A stretch of 64,000 nucleotides of DNA, from positions 75,890-139,889 of the forward strand of contig NZ_DAMCHJ010000008.1 in the NCBI RefSeq assembly GCF_032104385.1, in the 5' to 3' direction. A program made the translations under genes and the position numbers. The stretch comes from Tissierella sp032104385 (GTDB taxonomy: Bacteria; Bacillota; Clostridia; Tissierellales; Tissierellaceae). The notes beneath the pieces are model-generated. The model ran no database searches. It saw only the letters and a list, made by a program, of their open reading frames with translations, and was not told the DNA's origin. Below are positions 53,963 to 62,069 of this stretch, piece after piece; position 1 is the stretch's first letter; every line of letters starts with the position of its first letter.

Positions 53963-55516
53963 ATGTCATATAGTCCATCTTTAGGAAGTTCTATAACTAA
54001 TACGAAAATGAGAGATTTTGCACACCTATCTGAATTTTCAGGTATGTGTGCTGTATGTACTGCTAATTGCACTGGTACATGTGAAATAGGTTTATCAGCA
54101 GTTCGTGGCTCAGAAGCAATTTATCCTTATAAAACAGATATAAATCAATTTGCATCTGAGAAGAATTATCCATTAGATTTTTCTCATTTCAACATTAATG
54201 GGAGAGTATTTGGTGCATTGGGATGCAATGAAGATGCAGAATTAGTAACTTTTCCTAAAGCAAATATAGGTACAACATTTGGAATAAACAATAAAGTTAA
54301 ATTAAATGCACCTATAGTTTTACCAGCCATAGCAAAGCTTAATTGGAGAGATTATTATGCTGGAGCTGCTTTAGCAGGGGTATTAGTTGTAATAGGTGAA
54401 GATGTAGTAGCAAAAGATAAAGATTTAGTTTTAAAAAATGGGAAGGTTGTTGCATCACCTTTAATAGAAGAAATGGTATCATCATTTAGGAAATATTATA
54501 GGGGCTATGGAGATATTATTCTTCAAGGGAATTATGATGATGAAAATTTAGGTGTATTAGATTATGCTATTACTAAACTAGGAGTTAAATCCGTGGAGCT
54601 AAAATTTGGACAAGGCTCTAAAGGAATACAAGGAATGGGCAGGGTTGAAAAAATTGAAGATGCTTTGGAGTTTCAAAAAAAAGGATATTTAGTTTATCCT
54701 GATCCATCTGATCCAGTAGTAGCAGATAATTATAAAAAAGGGATAGGACAGGTATTTGAAAGAATTAGTAAGCTACCAATATGGAATGAGGATATTTTAA
54801 TCAATAGGGTAAAAGAACTACGAGAACTAGGTGCAGAACATATATGCTTTAAAACTGGACCATTTGATCCAGAAGATTTAATTAGAATACTTAAAATTGC
54901 ATCAAAGGCTGGCGTTGATTTAGTTACATTTGATGGTGCTGGCGGAGGTTCTGGAAATAGTCCAAGTAAGATGATGAATGAATGGGGTATTCCTACAGTT
55001 TATATGGAAAGTTTATTATATAATATTTTAAAGAAAATGAATGAAAAGAATTATCCACTTCCACAGATTGCAATAGCTGGCGGAATTGCTATGGAAGACC
55101 AAGTATTTAAGGGATTAGCCTTAGGTGCTCCATATATAGGTCTTGTTGGAATAGGAAGAGCAGCTATGGCAGCAGCTATGGCAGGAAAGCAAGTGGGGGA
55201 ACTTATAAAAGGAGGCACTGTGCCTAAGGATTATCAAAGATTTGGTTCTAATATAGAAGAAATATTCAGTGGTATAAGAGAACTTAGAGGATTATATGGT
55301 GATGATGCTTTAAATATTTCTACTGGTGCTATAGGTGTTTATTCCTATATAAATAGAATATCCACAGGATTAAAGCAACTTATGGCTTTAAATAGGAAAT
55401 TCTCACTAGAATATATAGATAGAAAAGATATAATTCCATTAACTGAATTAGCAGCTAAAGTAACAGGATTAGAAACATATAGTGATATATTAGAGAGAGA
55501 ATTAAGTAATATATAA
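53963..55516 (+). CDS. FMN-binding glutamate synthase-like protein with N-terminal Cys cluster
   Basis: 517 residues. An N-terminal CAVCTANCTGTCEIG cluster (Cys-x2-Cys-x3-Cys-x3-Cys) may bind Fe-S. The GltB-type FMN barrel follows, with VKSVELKFGQGSKGIQGMGR, LVTFDGAGGGSGNSPSKMMN and IAGGIAMEDQVFKGLALGAP. It is the archaeal-type glutamate synthase large-domain protein without the amidotransferase domain. Its role next to NifX/Mrp genes is not clear; it may need the Fe-S supply. AAAGGAGGTTTTT precedes the ATG. Confidence 0.87.
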   Translation: MSYSPSLGSSITNTKMRDFAHLSEFSGMCAVCTANCTGTCEIGLSAVRGSEAIYPYKTDINQFASEKNYPLDFSHFNINGRVFGALGCNEDAELVTFPKANIGTTFGINNKVKLNAPIVLPAIAKLNWRDYYAGAALAGVLVVIGEDVVAKDKDLVLKNGKVVASPLIEEMVSSFRKYYRGYGDIILQGNYDDENLGVLDYAITKLGVKSVELKFGQGSKGIQGMGRVEKIEDALEFQKKGYLVYPDPSDPVVADNYKKGIGQVFERISKLPIWNEDILINRVKELRELGAEHICFKTGPFDPEDLIRILKIASKAGVDLVTFDGAGGGSGNSPSKMMNEWGIPTVYMESLLYNILKKMNEKNYPLPQIAIAGGIAMEDQVFKGLALGAPYIGLVGIGRAAMAAAMAGKQVGELIKGGTVPKDYQRFGSNIEEIFSGIRELRGLYGDDALNISTGAIGVYSYINRISTGLKQLMALNRKFSLEYIDRKDIIPLTELAAKVTGLETYSDILERELSNI

Positions 55517-55641
55517 TTAATTAAATAAATCTATGGGTATCTGTAGGGAATAGATATATATTATAAAAATTGAAAATTAAGATTTATAATGTTATAATCA
55601 ACAAGGTAAAATTAATGAATTATAAAATAGGGGGAATATTA

Positions 55642-56391
55642 ATGAATAGCAAAAGATTTAAATTATTTACTTTGTTGGTTGTAATGATATTGACAATGTC
55701 ATTGATGGTTGCATGTGGAAAAAATACTACAGAACCTGCAGATAAGTCTGGAGATAACTCTACAGATGTAGCAGCAATAAAAACAATGACAGGTGAAGAA
55801 CTTGTAAAGCAAAATTCAGGAAAAGAAAAAGATAAGGTTTTAATTATTGATGTACGTTCACCTGAAGAATATAAAGCAGGTCATATTCAACATGCTATTA
55901 ATATGAATATTGAAGGTTTTGAAGGTAGAATTGGTGAACTTGAAGATTTAAAAGATTTCCCAATTATAACTTATTGTAATTCAGGAAAAAAGAGTGGACA
56001 AGTTGCAGAAATTTTAGCAAATAATGGATTTAAAGATGTGACTAATGCTGCAGGAGTTAAGGAATTTGAATATGATTTAGTTCACTATGATGACTTAAGG
56101 GGAGCTGCATTTCAAGAGTTTATTGATGAAAACAAAGATATGGTATTAGTAGACGTTAGACCAGAAAAACAAGTTGCAGATGAGGGAATGATTGAAGGGG
56201 CTATCAATGTTCCATTTGATGCAGTAGAGTCTAATATTGATAAATTACCAAAAGATAAGACGATAGCTTTATATTGCAATACTGGTACGAAGAGTGCTGA
56301 GGTTGCAAAGCAACTAGAAGATATTGGTTATGAAAACATTGTAAATGCTATTGAGGGCGTGAAAGAATTTCAATTTGTTTTAGTAAAATAA
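55642..56391 (+). CDS. lipoprotein with two rhodanese domains
   Basis: About 249 residues. The signal peptide ends in a lipobox (LMVACG). Two rhodanese domains follow, each with an active-site Cys: IITYCNSGKKSGQV near residue 115 and IALYCNTGTKSAEV near residue 210; each starts with a V(D)VR/SPEEYK-type block (IDVRSPEEYKAGHIQHAIN; VDVRPEKQVADEGMIEGAIN). It is extracellular and may transfer or bind sulfane sulfur. I start at ATG 55642 after GGGGG; upstream in-frame codons lack a good ribosome site. Confidence 0.9.
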   Translation: MNSKRFKLFTLLVVMILTMSLMVACGKNTTEPADKSGDNSTDVAAIKTMTGEELVKQNSGKEKDKVLIIDVRSPEEYKAGHIQHAINMNIEGFEGRIGELEDLKDFPIITYCNSGKKSGQVAEILANNGFKDVTNAAGVKEFEYDLVHYDDLRGAAFQEFIDENKDMVLVDVRPEKQVADEGMIEGAINVPFDAVESNIDKLPKDKTIALYCNTGTKSAEVAKQLEDIGYENIVNAIEGVKEFQFVLVK

Positions 56392-56402
56392 TAATTTTTT
56401 TT

Positions 56403-56466
56403 AAAAAGAACCTCTGTTGGTTTAATGGAATTATCTAGAAACCACATATCAATGAGGTTCTTTTTT
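56403..56466 (+). terminator. terminator-like hairpin after the rhodanese gene
   Basis: Outer stem AAAAAGAACCTC (56403-56414) / GAGGTTCTTTTT (56454-56465), with an inner GGTTT/AAACC. The loop is long (about 39 bases), so it may be more than a terminator. Confidence 0.7.
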
Positions 56467-56643
56467 ATATTATAGAACACAGTCTTTTGATCTGTAGGAA
56501 TACTACCTTAGTCTTTATAACAGATTTTGACAAGGGAATAGGAAGTAGCTTGTTGAGATGTGCAAGGTATATATCTTTGAAATGAGAGGGAGTGTAATTA
56601 TAGATTAAATAGAGAGGATTTATAGAGTGATAGAAGATAAAAA

Positions 56644-56666
56644 GAATCGGGGATAAACCCCGATTC
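56644..56666 (-). terminator. intrinsic terminator of the small minus-strand gene
   Basis: Stem GAATCGGGG / CCCCGATTC with a five-base loop; read on the minus strand it is followed by TTTTT. Confidence 0.85.
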
Positions 56667-56681
56667 AGTTATTACTAATTA

Positions 56682-56795
56682 TCAGAAATCACAGTTCATG
56701 AAAATAATTACTAATATTAGGAAAAAGAATAGTAGAGAATTATCCATGCCACATTCTCTGTCACATCCTCTTCTGCCGCCAAATAAGCCACCCAT
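56682..56795 (-). CDS. 37-residue Gly/Cys-rich small membrane protein
   Basis: The peptide begins MGGLFGGRRGCDRECGMDNS, then a hydrophobic helix LLFFFLILVIIFMN and CDF. A textbook AGGAGG lies eight bases before the ATG (56795) and a strong terminator follows the stop. This shape (short Gly start, then one membrane helix) is seen in small YjcZ-like/spore-coat-type peptides of clostridia. It is too small for usual gene calls but well supported by signals. Confidence 0.75.
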   Translation of the reverse strand: MGGLFGGRRGCDRECGMDNSLLFFFLILVIIFMNCDF

Positions 56796-57062
56796 AAAAG
56801 CACCTCCTATTTATACTTTTTGTTTAGGTGAAAGTAAGGGGTATAATAATACAATATGAAAGATAGTTATAAAGTGTTAATTATTATTTTTAGGAGAGAG
56901 ATAAATTAGATAAGATTTAAATGACTAGAATCAATCTATTCTTTTATTTTTCAAAAATATTCTAATGCATAATATTTTAAATTAATCACATACTATAAAT
57001 GTGAGGTTCGTAAACAGATTTCAATTTTCAGTTAATACTGAAAAGATATGTTCTCCTTTTAC

Positions 57063-57121
57063 AAGGTCCGTAATGGATTTTGATGAAAGCAGGCATATTA
57101 TTTGAATTCATTACGGACCTT
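57063..57121 (+). other. 13-bp inverted repeat forming a long-loop hairpin
   Basis: AAGGTCCGTAATG (57063-57075) pairs perfectly with CATTACGGACCTT (57109-57121), a 33-base loop. It is followed by T-rich sequence. The surrounding 56,796-57,400 has no convincing gene; the codon-like short reading at 57,200-57,400 lacks a ribosome site. Possibly a terminator, a mobile-element end or a structured RNA. Confidence 0.5.
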
Positions 57122-57402
57122 ACTTTTATTTGAAAACTTTTCAAAAAATAAGGGTTTTAATTCGAATATCTTGAATATTGAATTATGTAAACGAATCTAA
57201 TGCAAAGTGTGATAAATAATTGTACACTTAGTATCAGCTTTGTTTTTTTCTATCAATGCCCGTTACTGCTCATCTACCGGGACACTTCCTATACTTGCTA
57301 CGAAACTTTATTCCTCAATACTTACAACAACGGAAAATCATTTTTTTCCAAACTTTCGCAAAAGAAAAATGTGCTAATCTGTTTCGTGAAAATCCCCTTA
57401 CC

Positions 57403-57456
57403 TTGACAACAGCATAGAGATGGCCTATAATTAAACGTGTATTAAACATGTTTAAT
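57403..57456 (+). promoter_or_regulatory. consensus sigma-A promoter with TetR operator
   Basis: TTGACA (57403-57408), 17-base spacer, TATAAT (57426-57431): a perfect consensus. Just after, tandem 11-bp repeats ATTAAACGTGT (57430) and ATTAAACATGT (57441), the second being part of the 16-bp palindrome ATTAAACATGTTTAAT (57441-57456). Placed over the transcription start, it is the likely binding site of the TetR protein encoded next. Confidence 0.85.
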
Positions 57457-57472
57457 TATAGGAGGAATAGCA

Positions 57473-58051
57473 ATGCAAAGTGAGGATACAAAAAGCCAGT
57501 TAATTTCCGCAACAAAAGAATTGCTTCTGACTGCAAAAAATCCAGAAAAAATTACAGCACGTCAAATAGCAAGTCAAGCAAATGTCAATTTGGCTATGAT
57601 AAATTACTGTTTTGGATCAAAAGACGAATTATTAAAATTTGCTATTGATGAAATTATTGCGTTAGAGTTCAATCAATTTACCATTAAAGACAAAGATAAT
57701 TTTAGCCCAAAGGAAAAATTGAAAATGCTTCTTTACCATATTTCTGAAGTGACTATACGATATGAAAGCATAACAAGGCTTTCTATTCCTTATGTACTAC
57801 TAAACGCTCCGATTGATATACCATATAAGATATTACCTTATATTAAGGAACATTTCCACGGTAAAAAGGAGGAACATATTTGTAAAATATTAGCCTATGA
57901 AATTGTATCATTCATGCAGGTCGTTTTTTATAGGGCAAAAGATTTTCACAAGTATTCCGGTATAAACCTACAAGAGTCAGCGGAGCTACAAAGATTTATA
58001 GATAGTCAGCTTGATTTACTGTTGGGAGGAGGTGAAACAAATGAAAAATAA
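57473..58051 (+). CDS. TetR/AcrR family repressor
   Basis: 192 residues. The N-terminal helix-turn-helix is clear (LISATKELLLTAKNPEKITA; ARQIASQANVNLAMINYCFG); the C-terminal ligand domain is divergent. AGGAGG lies eight bases before the ATG. Autoregulation through the upstream palindrome is likely. It overlaps the next gene by 11 bases. Base composition and codons are less AT-rich than the core genes, which hints at transfer. Confidence 0.9.
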   Translation: MQSEDTKSQLISATKELLLTAKNPEKITARQIASQANVNLAMINYCFGSKDELLKFAIDEIIALEFNQFTIKDKDNFSPKEKLKMLLYHISEVTIRYESITRLSIPYVLLNAPIDIPYKILPYIKEHFHGKKEEHICKILAYEIVSFMQVVFYRAKDFHKYSGINLQESAELQRFIDSQLDLLLGGGETNEK

Positions 58052-58430
58052 TTTAAAAATACTCTCTATACTTGCTTTTGTCGCAGCTATTCCGTCCTTA
58101 ATTATTACCGACTGGCACTATAAAGGTTATGGCATATTAGTTATGTTTATGTTTTTGACGATTGGGTTGGTTTTGGATCAAGTAATACGCTTGAAATTTC
58201 CTATGTTGAGCGTTACTCCGATTGGTAATTATCAAAAAAACAAATTGATTAACATATTTGCCTTAATTCTTTTTGTGCAATCTCCAATAGGGTTGATTTT
58301 TGGTAATAAGATTTATCCCAATTTGGGATTTTGGCTTTTGATAATTATGATTTGTGTTGGTGTTAGCTCCAATCATATTGCAAGAATAAAATATCAGTAT
58401 TCAGTGGAAAACGTGGAGGAAAACTTATGA
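58041..58430 (+). CDS. membrane protein of a TetR-controlled pair
   Basis: 129 residues, four hydrophobic segments (LKILSILAFVAAIPSLIITD; YGILVMFMFLTIGLVL; NIFALILFVQSPIGLIFG; LGFWLLIIMICVGVSSN). Start ATG 58041 follows AGGAGGTG. Translationally coupled to the repressor and to the following truncated gene (ATGA overlap). Possibly a small efflux or stress membrane protein; not identified. Confidence 0.75.
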   Translation: MKNNLKILSILAFVAAIPSLIITDWHYKGYGILVMFMFLTIGLVLDQVIRLKFPMLSVTPIGNYQKNKLINIFALILFVQSPIGLIFGNKIYPNLGFWLLIIMICVGVSSNHIARIKYQYSVENVEENL

Positions 58431-58552
58431 AAATACTCGGAAGTTTAGCAATCGTTCTTATTTGTGGTTTGTGGATAAAATTTCATCCTCAAGGAAATGT
58501 TAATCAATGTAAGACAGCTAAATATATCAGTTATCAAAGAGCCAGACGCTAA
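58427..58552 (+). pseudogene. truncated third gene of the TetR operon
   Basis: Reads MKILGSLAIVLICGLWIKFH (a signal or membrane start) and then about 20 unrelated residues ending RRAR-type basic tail before TAA. The ATG overlaps the previous stop, so it was once a proper gene of this operon; its body has been replaced by unrelated sequence at about 58,500. Confidence 0.6.
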
Positions 58553-59379
58553 GACGCAGAGCAGATAACCTATGAGAATGTTTCGCGTGGTTATGGGCTT
58601 TTTATTTGTCTAAAATCAAAGTCGCCTGATTAAAGCCTATTTTGAAATTAACTACCTTAATTCAAAGGGGGAGTGAACAGTGGTAGAGAAGAAAATCACC
58701 ATAACAAACAGTAATCCACCCAGCACTTGCAATTTTACCCATTATATCTGCGCAGATTTTTTAGCACAAGTAGTGCTTGCCGAGGTATGGTGATTAACAC
58801 GCTTTGCAAGCCAGTACGAGGACGAGCAAAGTGTACTTACTGCAAGGGTAGCTCTGGAAGCTGACCTTGAACAGAATAGCTATAAATCTATGACAATCCA
58901 CCGGTGGATTTTGAGTTTTTTAAGTCATTCCGAAGTATTTGTAATGTTGAGGAACAGGTTGGAATTTAGAATCTGTAAAATTCGCATAAGCATACTTCAT
59001 TGCAATTACAGGATATATAAAAATCTATGATTTTGTAAGAAAAAATTCCGTTGGAGGGATTTCCATTATTTCTTACAAATAAGGTACAGTAAATTTTAGA
59101 TTACGCAGTCAGCACCTATCACTGAAAAATGATTATTAGGGCTGGCTTAAGAATGAGAGACAAACAATATTATAAAGAACGATTTAAGGAGTATCTTGAG
59201 TGACACTTGAACAAAATGTTAGGAGGCATTGGTGGACGGTACTGTAAGAAAGCTTATGAGGGTAGGAAAGGTCAAACATTTCTATATAAGAAAACCTTAT
59301 ATGAATATATAATTGAGTATTCTTTAAAAAGGCTGGTGAACAGATTTTATTTTTTATGATAAATTTTCTTTGCTTTTAC
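58553..59379 (+). other. decayed mobile-element sequence, no intact gene
   Basis: No intact gene in this 0.8-kb stretch. Broken coding-like pieces occur on the plus strand: EQITYENVSRGYGLFICLKS (around 58,565-58,625), a reading starting VEKKITITNSNPPSTC (around 58,680), FASQYEDEQSVLTARVALEA (around 58,803-58,862), which resembles the coiled-coil of large serine recombinases, and MRDKQYYKERFKEYLE (around 59,153). All are short and closed by stops. They look like remnants of an integrated element. Confidence 0.55.
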
Positions 59380-59405
59380 AAAGGTTGGCTTTTTAGCCAA
59401 CCTTT
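59380..59405. terminator. intrinsic terminator
   Basis: Perfect 11-bp stem AAAGGTTGGCT / AGCCAACCTTT with a TTTT loop; T-rich tail follows. Confidence 0.85.
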
Positions 59406-59436
59406 TAATTTTGTACATAAAACTTTTCAAGACTTA

Positions 59437-59486
59437 TTGACAAGTAAACTTGGTAGTGATAAAACAAACTTGCAAATTAAACTTTG
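59437..59486 (+). promoter_or_regulatory. promoter and repeats before the DUF6442-XRE pair
   Basis: TTGACA (59437-59442) with a poor -10 (TAAAAC) 17 bases on. It is overlapped by CAAGTAAACTTG (inverted repeat, 59441-59452). AAACTTG recurs at 59446 and 59466 and as AAACTTTG at 59479. Possible operator of the XRE protein encoded downstream. Confidence 0.5.
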
Positions 59487-59522
59487 CAAAAATACAATAA
59501 TACTTGTAAAGGAGTATAGATT

Positions 59523-59828
59523 ATGAATAACGATGAAATTTTGAAAAGAAGTCGCCAACAGAAACAAGATGAAGGAATGGAACACACAGAAAACAACGGG
59601 AGGAAGCTTGGTTTTATTGCGTTTTGCTGCGTTTTTTTGTTCGAAGTAATATTCAATAGCTTTTTGGGAGAGCAAAGCTATGCAATATTTGCACTTTTCT
59701 GGACATTTATAGCAGCAGAGGCAATTCCTAAATATCGTTTCACTCAAAAGAAAGCGTGTCTAATTACTATAATTGCAGGGTTTATTGCAGCTGCAGCATC
59801 GTTGGCAGGCTTTGTTTCGGTGAGGTAA
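59523..59828 (+). CDS. DUF6442 family membrane protein
   Basis: 101 residues. The N-terminal MNNDEILKRSRQQKQDEGME and three hydrophobic segments (LGFIAFCCVFLFEVIFNSF; AIFALFWTFIAAEAIP; LITIIAGFIAAAASLAGFV) match DUF6442, a family often next to a small XRE regulator in gut Firmicutes. AAAGGAGTATAGATT precedes the ATG. The next gene starts five bases later. Confidence 0.85.
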   Translation: MNNDEILKRSRQQKQDEGMEHTENNGRKLGFIAFCCVFLFEVIFNSFLGEQSYAIFALFWTFIAAEAIPKYRFTQKKACLITIIAGFIAAAASLAGFVSVR

Positions 59829-59833
59829 AGAAT

Positions 59834-60043
59834 ATGAAAGATGATTTGATATTAAAAAATAAATTGAAAGTGGCAAGAGCGGAAAAAAATCTGTCCCAAC
59901 AAGAGCTTGCTGAACTGGTCGGAGTTTCTCGCAATACGATCAGCTCTATTGAAACAGGACAATTTAATCCTACTGCTAAATTAGCGCTTATTCTCTGTAT
60001 TGCACTTGACAAAAAATTCGAGGAACTATTCTATTTTGAGTGA
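59834..60043 (+). CDS. XRE-family transcriptional regulator
   Basis: 69 residues, one Cro/CI-type helix-turn-helix: KLKVARAEKNLSQQELAELV, SRNTISSIETGQFNPTAKLA, then DKKFEELFYFE. GAGGT precedes ATG 59834. It probably controls its own operon with the DUF6442 gene; the repeats upstream are candidate sites. Confidence 0.92.
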   Translation: MKDDLILKNKLKVARAEKNLSQQELAELVGVSRNTISSIETGQFNPTAKLALILCIALDKKFEELFYFE

Positions 60044-60120
60044 GATTATGAGCATACAATTGTATCCTTGCAAAAACCTAGAAGGGAATAAAATTTTAAT
60101 AATTAAACAAGGGCAATGAA

Positions 60121-60146
60121 AGGCGGGAGAAATCTCGTCTTTTTTT
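60121..60146 (+). terminator. intrinsic terminator
   Basis: Stem AGGCGGGA / TCTCGTCT (with two G-T pairs), GAAA loop, then T6. It closes the DUF6442-XRE unit. Confidence 0.75.
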
Positions 60147-60173
60147 GTTGTCTAAAACAAGAAAGGAAAGTAT

Positions 60174-60510
60174 AAAATACTTAAAAATCACAATAGTTTT
60201 CCGTTTCTAGAGGAATATTTATCTTATTTAACAGTAATTAAAGATCGCTCATAAAACACCATAATTGAATATTACACCGAGATATTGATGCTCTATGAGT
60301 TTCTTTGCCAAAAAAGAAGAATAAAGAGAGATGTATATAATTTAAGTGCAGGTACAAGAGCAAGAAAAATAGTATCTATCAGATAGTTAAGGAAGTATCT
60401 AAAAAAACAAGGTTTATATGATAGAAAACAATGTTGCTGAAGATTTAGAAACTTCTAAAATGCTGAAACGCATACTATATTTAACCCTTGAGGAAAGCGT
60501 AAGGCAGTGA
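60174..60510 (+). pseudogene. degraded tyrosine recombinase (XerC/D-like N-terminal part)
   Basis: Reads KNHNSFPFLEEYLSYLTVIK then a stop (NTIIEYYTEILMLYEFLCQK follows), then RDVYNLS joined directly to AGTRARKIVSIR, where related enzymes have some 30-40 more residues, then a stop and a frameshift to VAEDLETSKMLKRILYLTLE. This is the core-binding domain of a site-specific tyrosine recombinase with internal deletion; the catalytic R-H-R-Y part is absent. Confidence 0.8.
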
Positions 60511-60828
60511 ATGTTCAGCAAGAAATCATTGCATTACCACTACAGAGATTTATACCACATTGATGAAACGAAGTTACGCTTGGCAGTAAACTCTAATCAC
60601 TTATCTCTCAAGCACGAGGATCAATTATTATTACAAGATGATATTGCTTACACTCCACAGATGATAGCAACTTTGACAAATTATCAAAGTGGAACAGTAG
60701 AAAAAGCACTCCAACAATTTTTAGGACAATATCAAAATGTTTCTTTTAGTGATAATGAATTAGAACAGTTAGAAAGTGAGTTGAAATCTGTCTATGAGAA
60801 TATATCGAAAGACTTTCAGAATATATGA
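60511..60828 (+). CDS. hypothetical protein, mobile-element fragment
   Basis: 105 residues with no recognised domain: FSKKSLHYHYRDLYHIDETK, then a C-terminal acidic helix (SDNELEQLESELKSVYENIS). It begins immediately after the recombinase remnant with no ribosome site, so it is probably the tail of a larger element-encoded protein. Next, 60,829-61,022 has only broken coding-like sequence. Confidence 0.35.
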   Translation: MFSKKSLHYHYRDLYHIDETKLRLAVNSNHLSLKHEDQLLLQDDIAYTPQMIATLTNYQSGTVEKALQQFLGQYQNVSFSDNELEQLESELKSVYENISKDFQNI

Positions 60829-61022
60829 TAAGTACAGGAAAAACCTACAAAAGCCACTTTTCTACCATTTGCAGACGGGCAAAGGAGGACGCACAGGAAA
60901 ACAAGCCTATTTAAAGCACATATCTTTGAGGGAATAGACAAGCACCCTATTATGGGTGATTGCATGGCAAAAGCAAGGTTTTAGAATAGACTTTTGCAAA
61001 CGATAACGGAACTATCCCCAAT

Positions 61023-61367
61023 ATGGATAAGGCAAAAAAGTATGTAGATAATTTTGAGAAAGTGAAAGCCGATAATATAGATTTGCTTCTATGGGAAGAT
61101 GTGGAAACCGAGAAAAGCTACTTTGCCGGTTGTATTGCTAAAAGGGAATATATAGCTGCCCTCAATTGCAATGCTCTATTGATAATTAAGGAACCTGCAC
61201 CCAGCTTCATAACGAAAATCGGTGGCACAACATATATCGTCAATCTGCATTTTAGCAAAGCCAGTAAGGGAATTTTATGCAAAAGCGCAAGGTGTGTACC
61301 AACTTCCCCTGCTTGTCAGGCTTCTTTTTTACATATCTGTTTTGCAATTTATAATGTAGTAATGTAG
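61023..61367 (+). CDS. fused mobile-element fragment with a TnpW-like segment
   Basis: 114 residues. The middle part, APSFITKIGGTTYIVNLHFS, resembles the transposon-encoded protein TnpW; the N-terminal half (DKAKKYVDNFEKVKADNIDL) and the C-terminal end look unrelated. Probably a chance joining of pieces in a decayed element. No good ribosome site. Confidence 0.35.
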   Translation: MDKAKKYVDNFEKVKADNIDLLLWEDVETEKSYFAGCIAKREYIAALNCNALLIIKEPAPSFITKIGGTTYIVNLHFSKASKGILCKSARCVPTSPACQASFLHICFAIYNVVM

Positions 61368-61529
61368 TTATATAATGTTATTTAATAATCACAATATTCT
61401 GTTAGTAAGTATTTTTAGTGTTTTATATAGGAACTATTTTTCAAAGTTTTATTACGGCTATTACAAATTTTATTCAATTGATAACATGAAGTTAACTAAA
61501 TTGCAATCTAGTTTTATAGGTGGTGGTAT

Positions 61530-62055
61530 ATGATGATAATTATACTACTGGGAGTAATATGGGATGAAGAAAAGGATTTGTTTAATAAGATTTTCTCAAA
61601 ATTGAATGTATGGATTTATAATATTTCTTTTAATATATTAAGGAATAAATTTGATGTAGAAGAGCTTCTATCTGAAACATTTTTAAAAATTATCTAAAAT
61701 ATAGAAAAAATATCTATTTTGCCCTGTCCCCAAATAGAAGCCTACTGAGTTATAATATTAAAAATGAAATAATTAATATTATAAGAAAACGTAAGAAGAT
61801 TATACATGTAAAGGATGTAGACTATTTTGACCATAGCGAAGGAGATTATGATATTGAAGAAGAATATTTAGAAACAGTAAATAAAGAACAATTACTTTAC
61901 TGTATGAATAGACTTTCATATGACAAAAAATTTTTTGTTCATCTGCGCTTTGTCAATGAAATGAGATTTAAAGATATTTCAGAGCTTTTAGGAATCACTG
62001 AAGAAACTGTAAAAAACGTGGTCAACGCATTTTAAAAAATATGATTATATTATAA
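61530..62055 (+). pseudogene. RNA polymerase sigma-70 family factor, frameshifted
   Basis: Starts MMIIILLGVIWDEEKDLFNK and NILRNKFDVEELLSETFLKI (region 2), a frameshift near 61,697, then EYLETVNKEQLLYCMNRLSY and FVNEMRFKDISELLGITEET (region 4 helix-turn-helix), a second frameshift near 62,010, and KRGQRILKNMIIL. This is an ECF-type sigma factor broken in two places. It is followed by its likely anti-sigma partner. Confidence 0.8.
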
Positions 62056-62069
62056 GGAAGGTGAAAAAA

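Noticed and set aside
50671..55516. Nitrogenase cluster
   Set aside because: NifX-type and Mrp proteins occur widely without nitrogenase; no nifH, nifD or nifK is present.
57200..57406. Plus-strand reading of 68 codons before the TetR gene
   Set aside because: No ribosome site, odd composition, and it ends where a consensus promoter begins. A minus-strand reading in the same place (SFVASIGSVPVDEQ) looks a little more coding-like but contains a stop; too weak to report as a gene.
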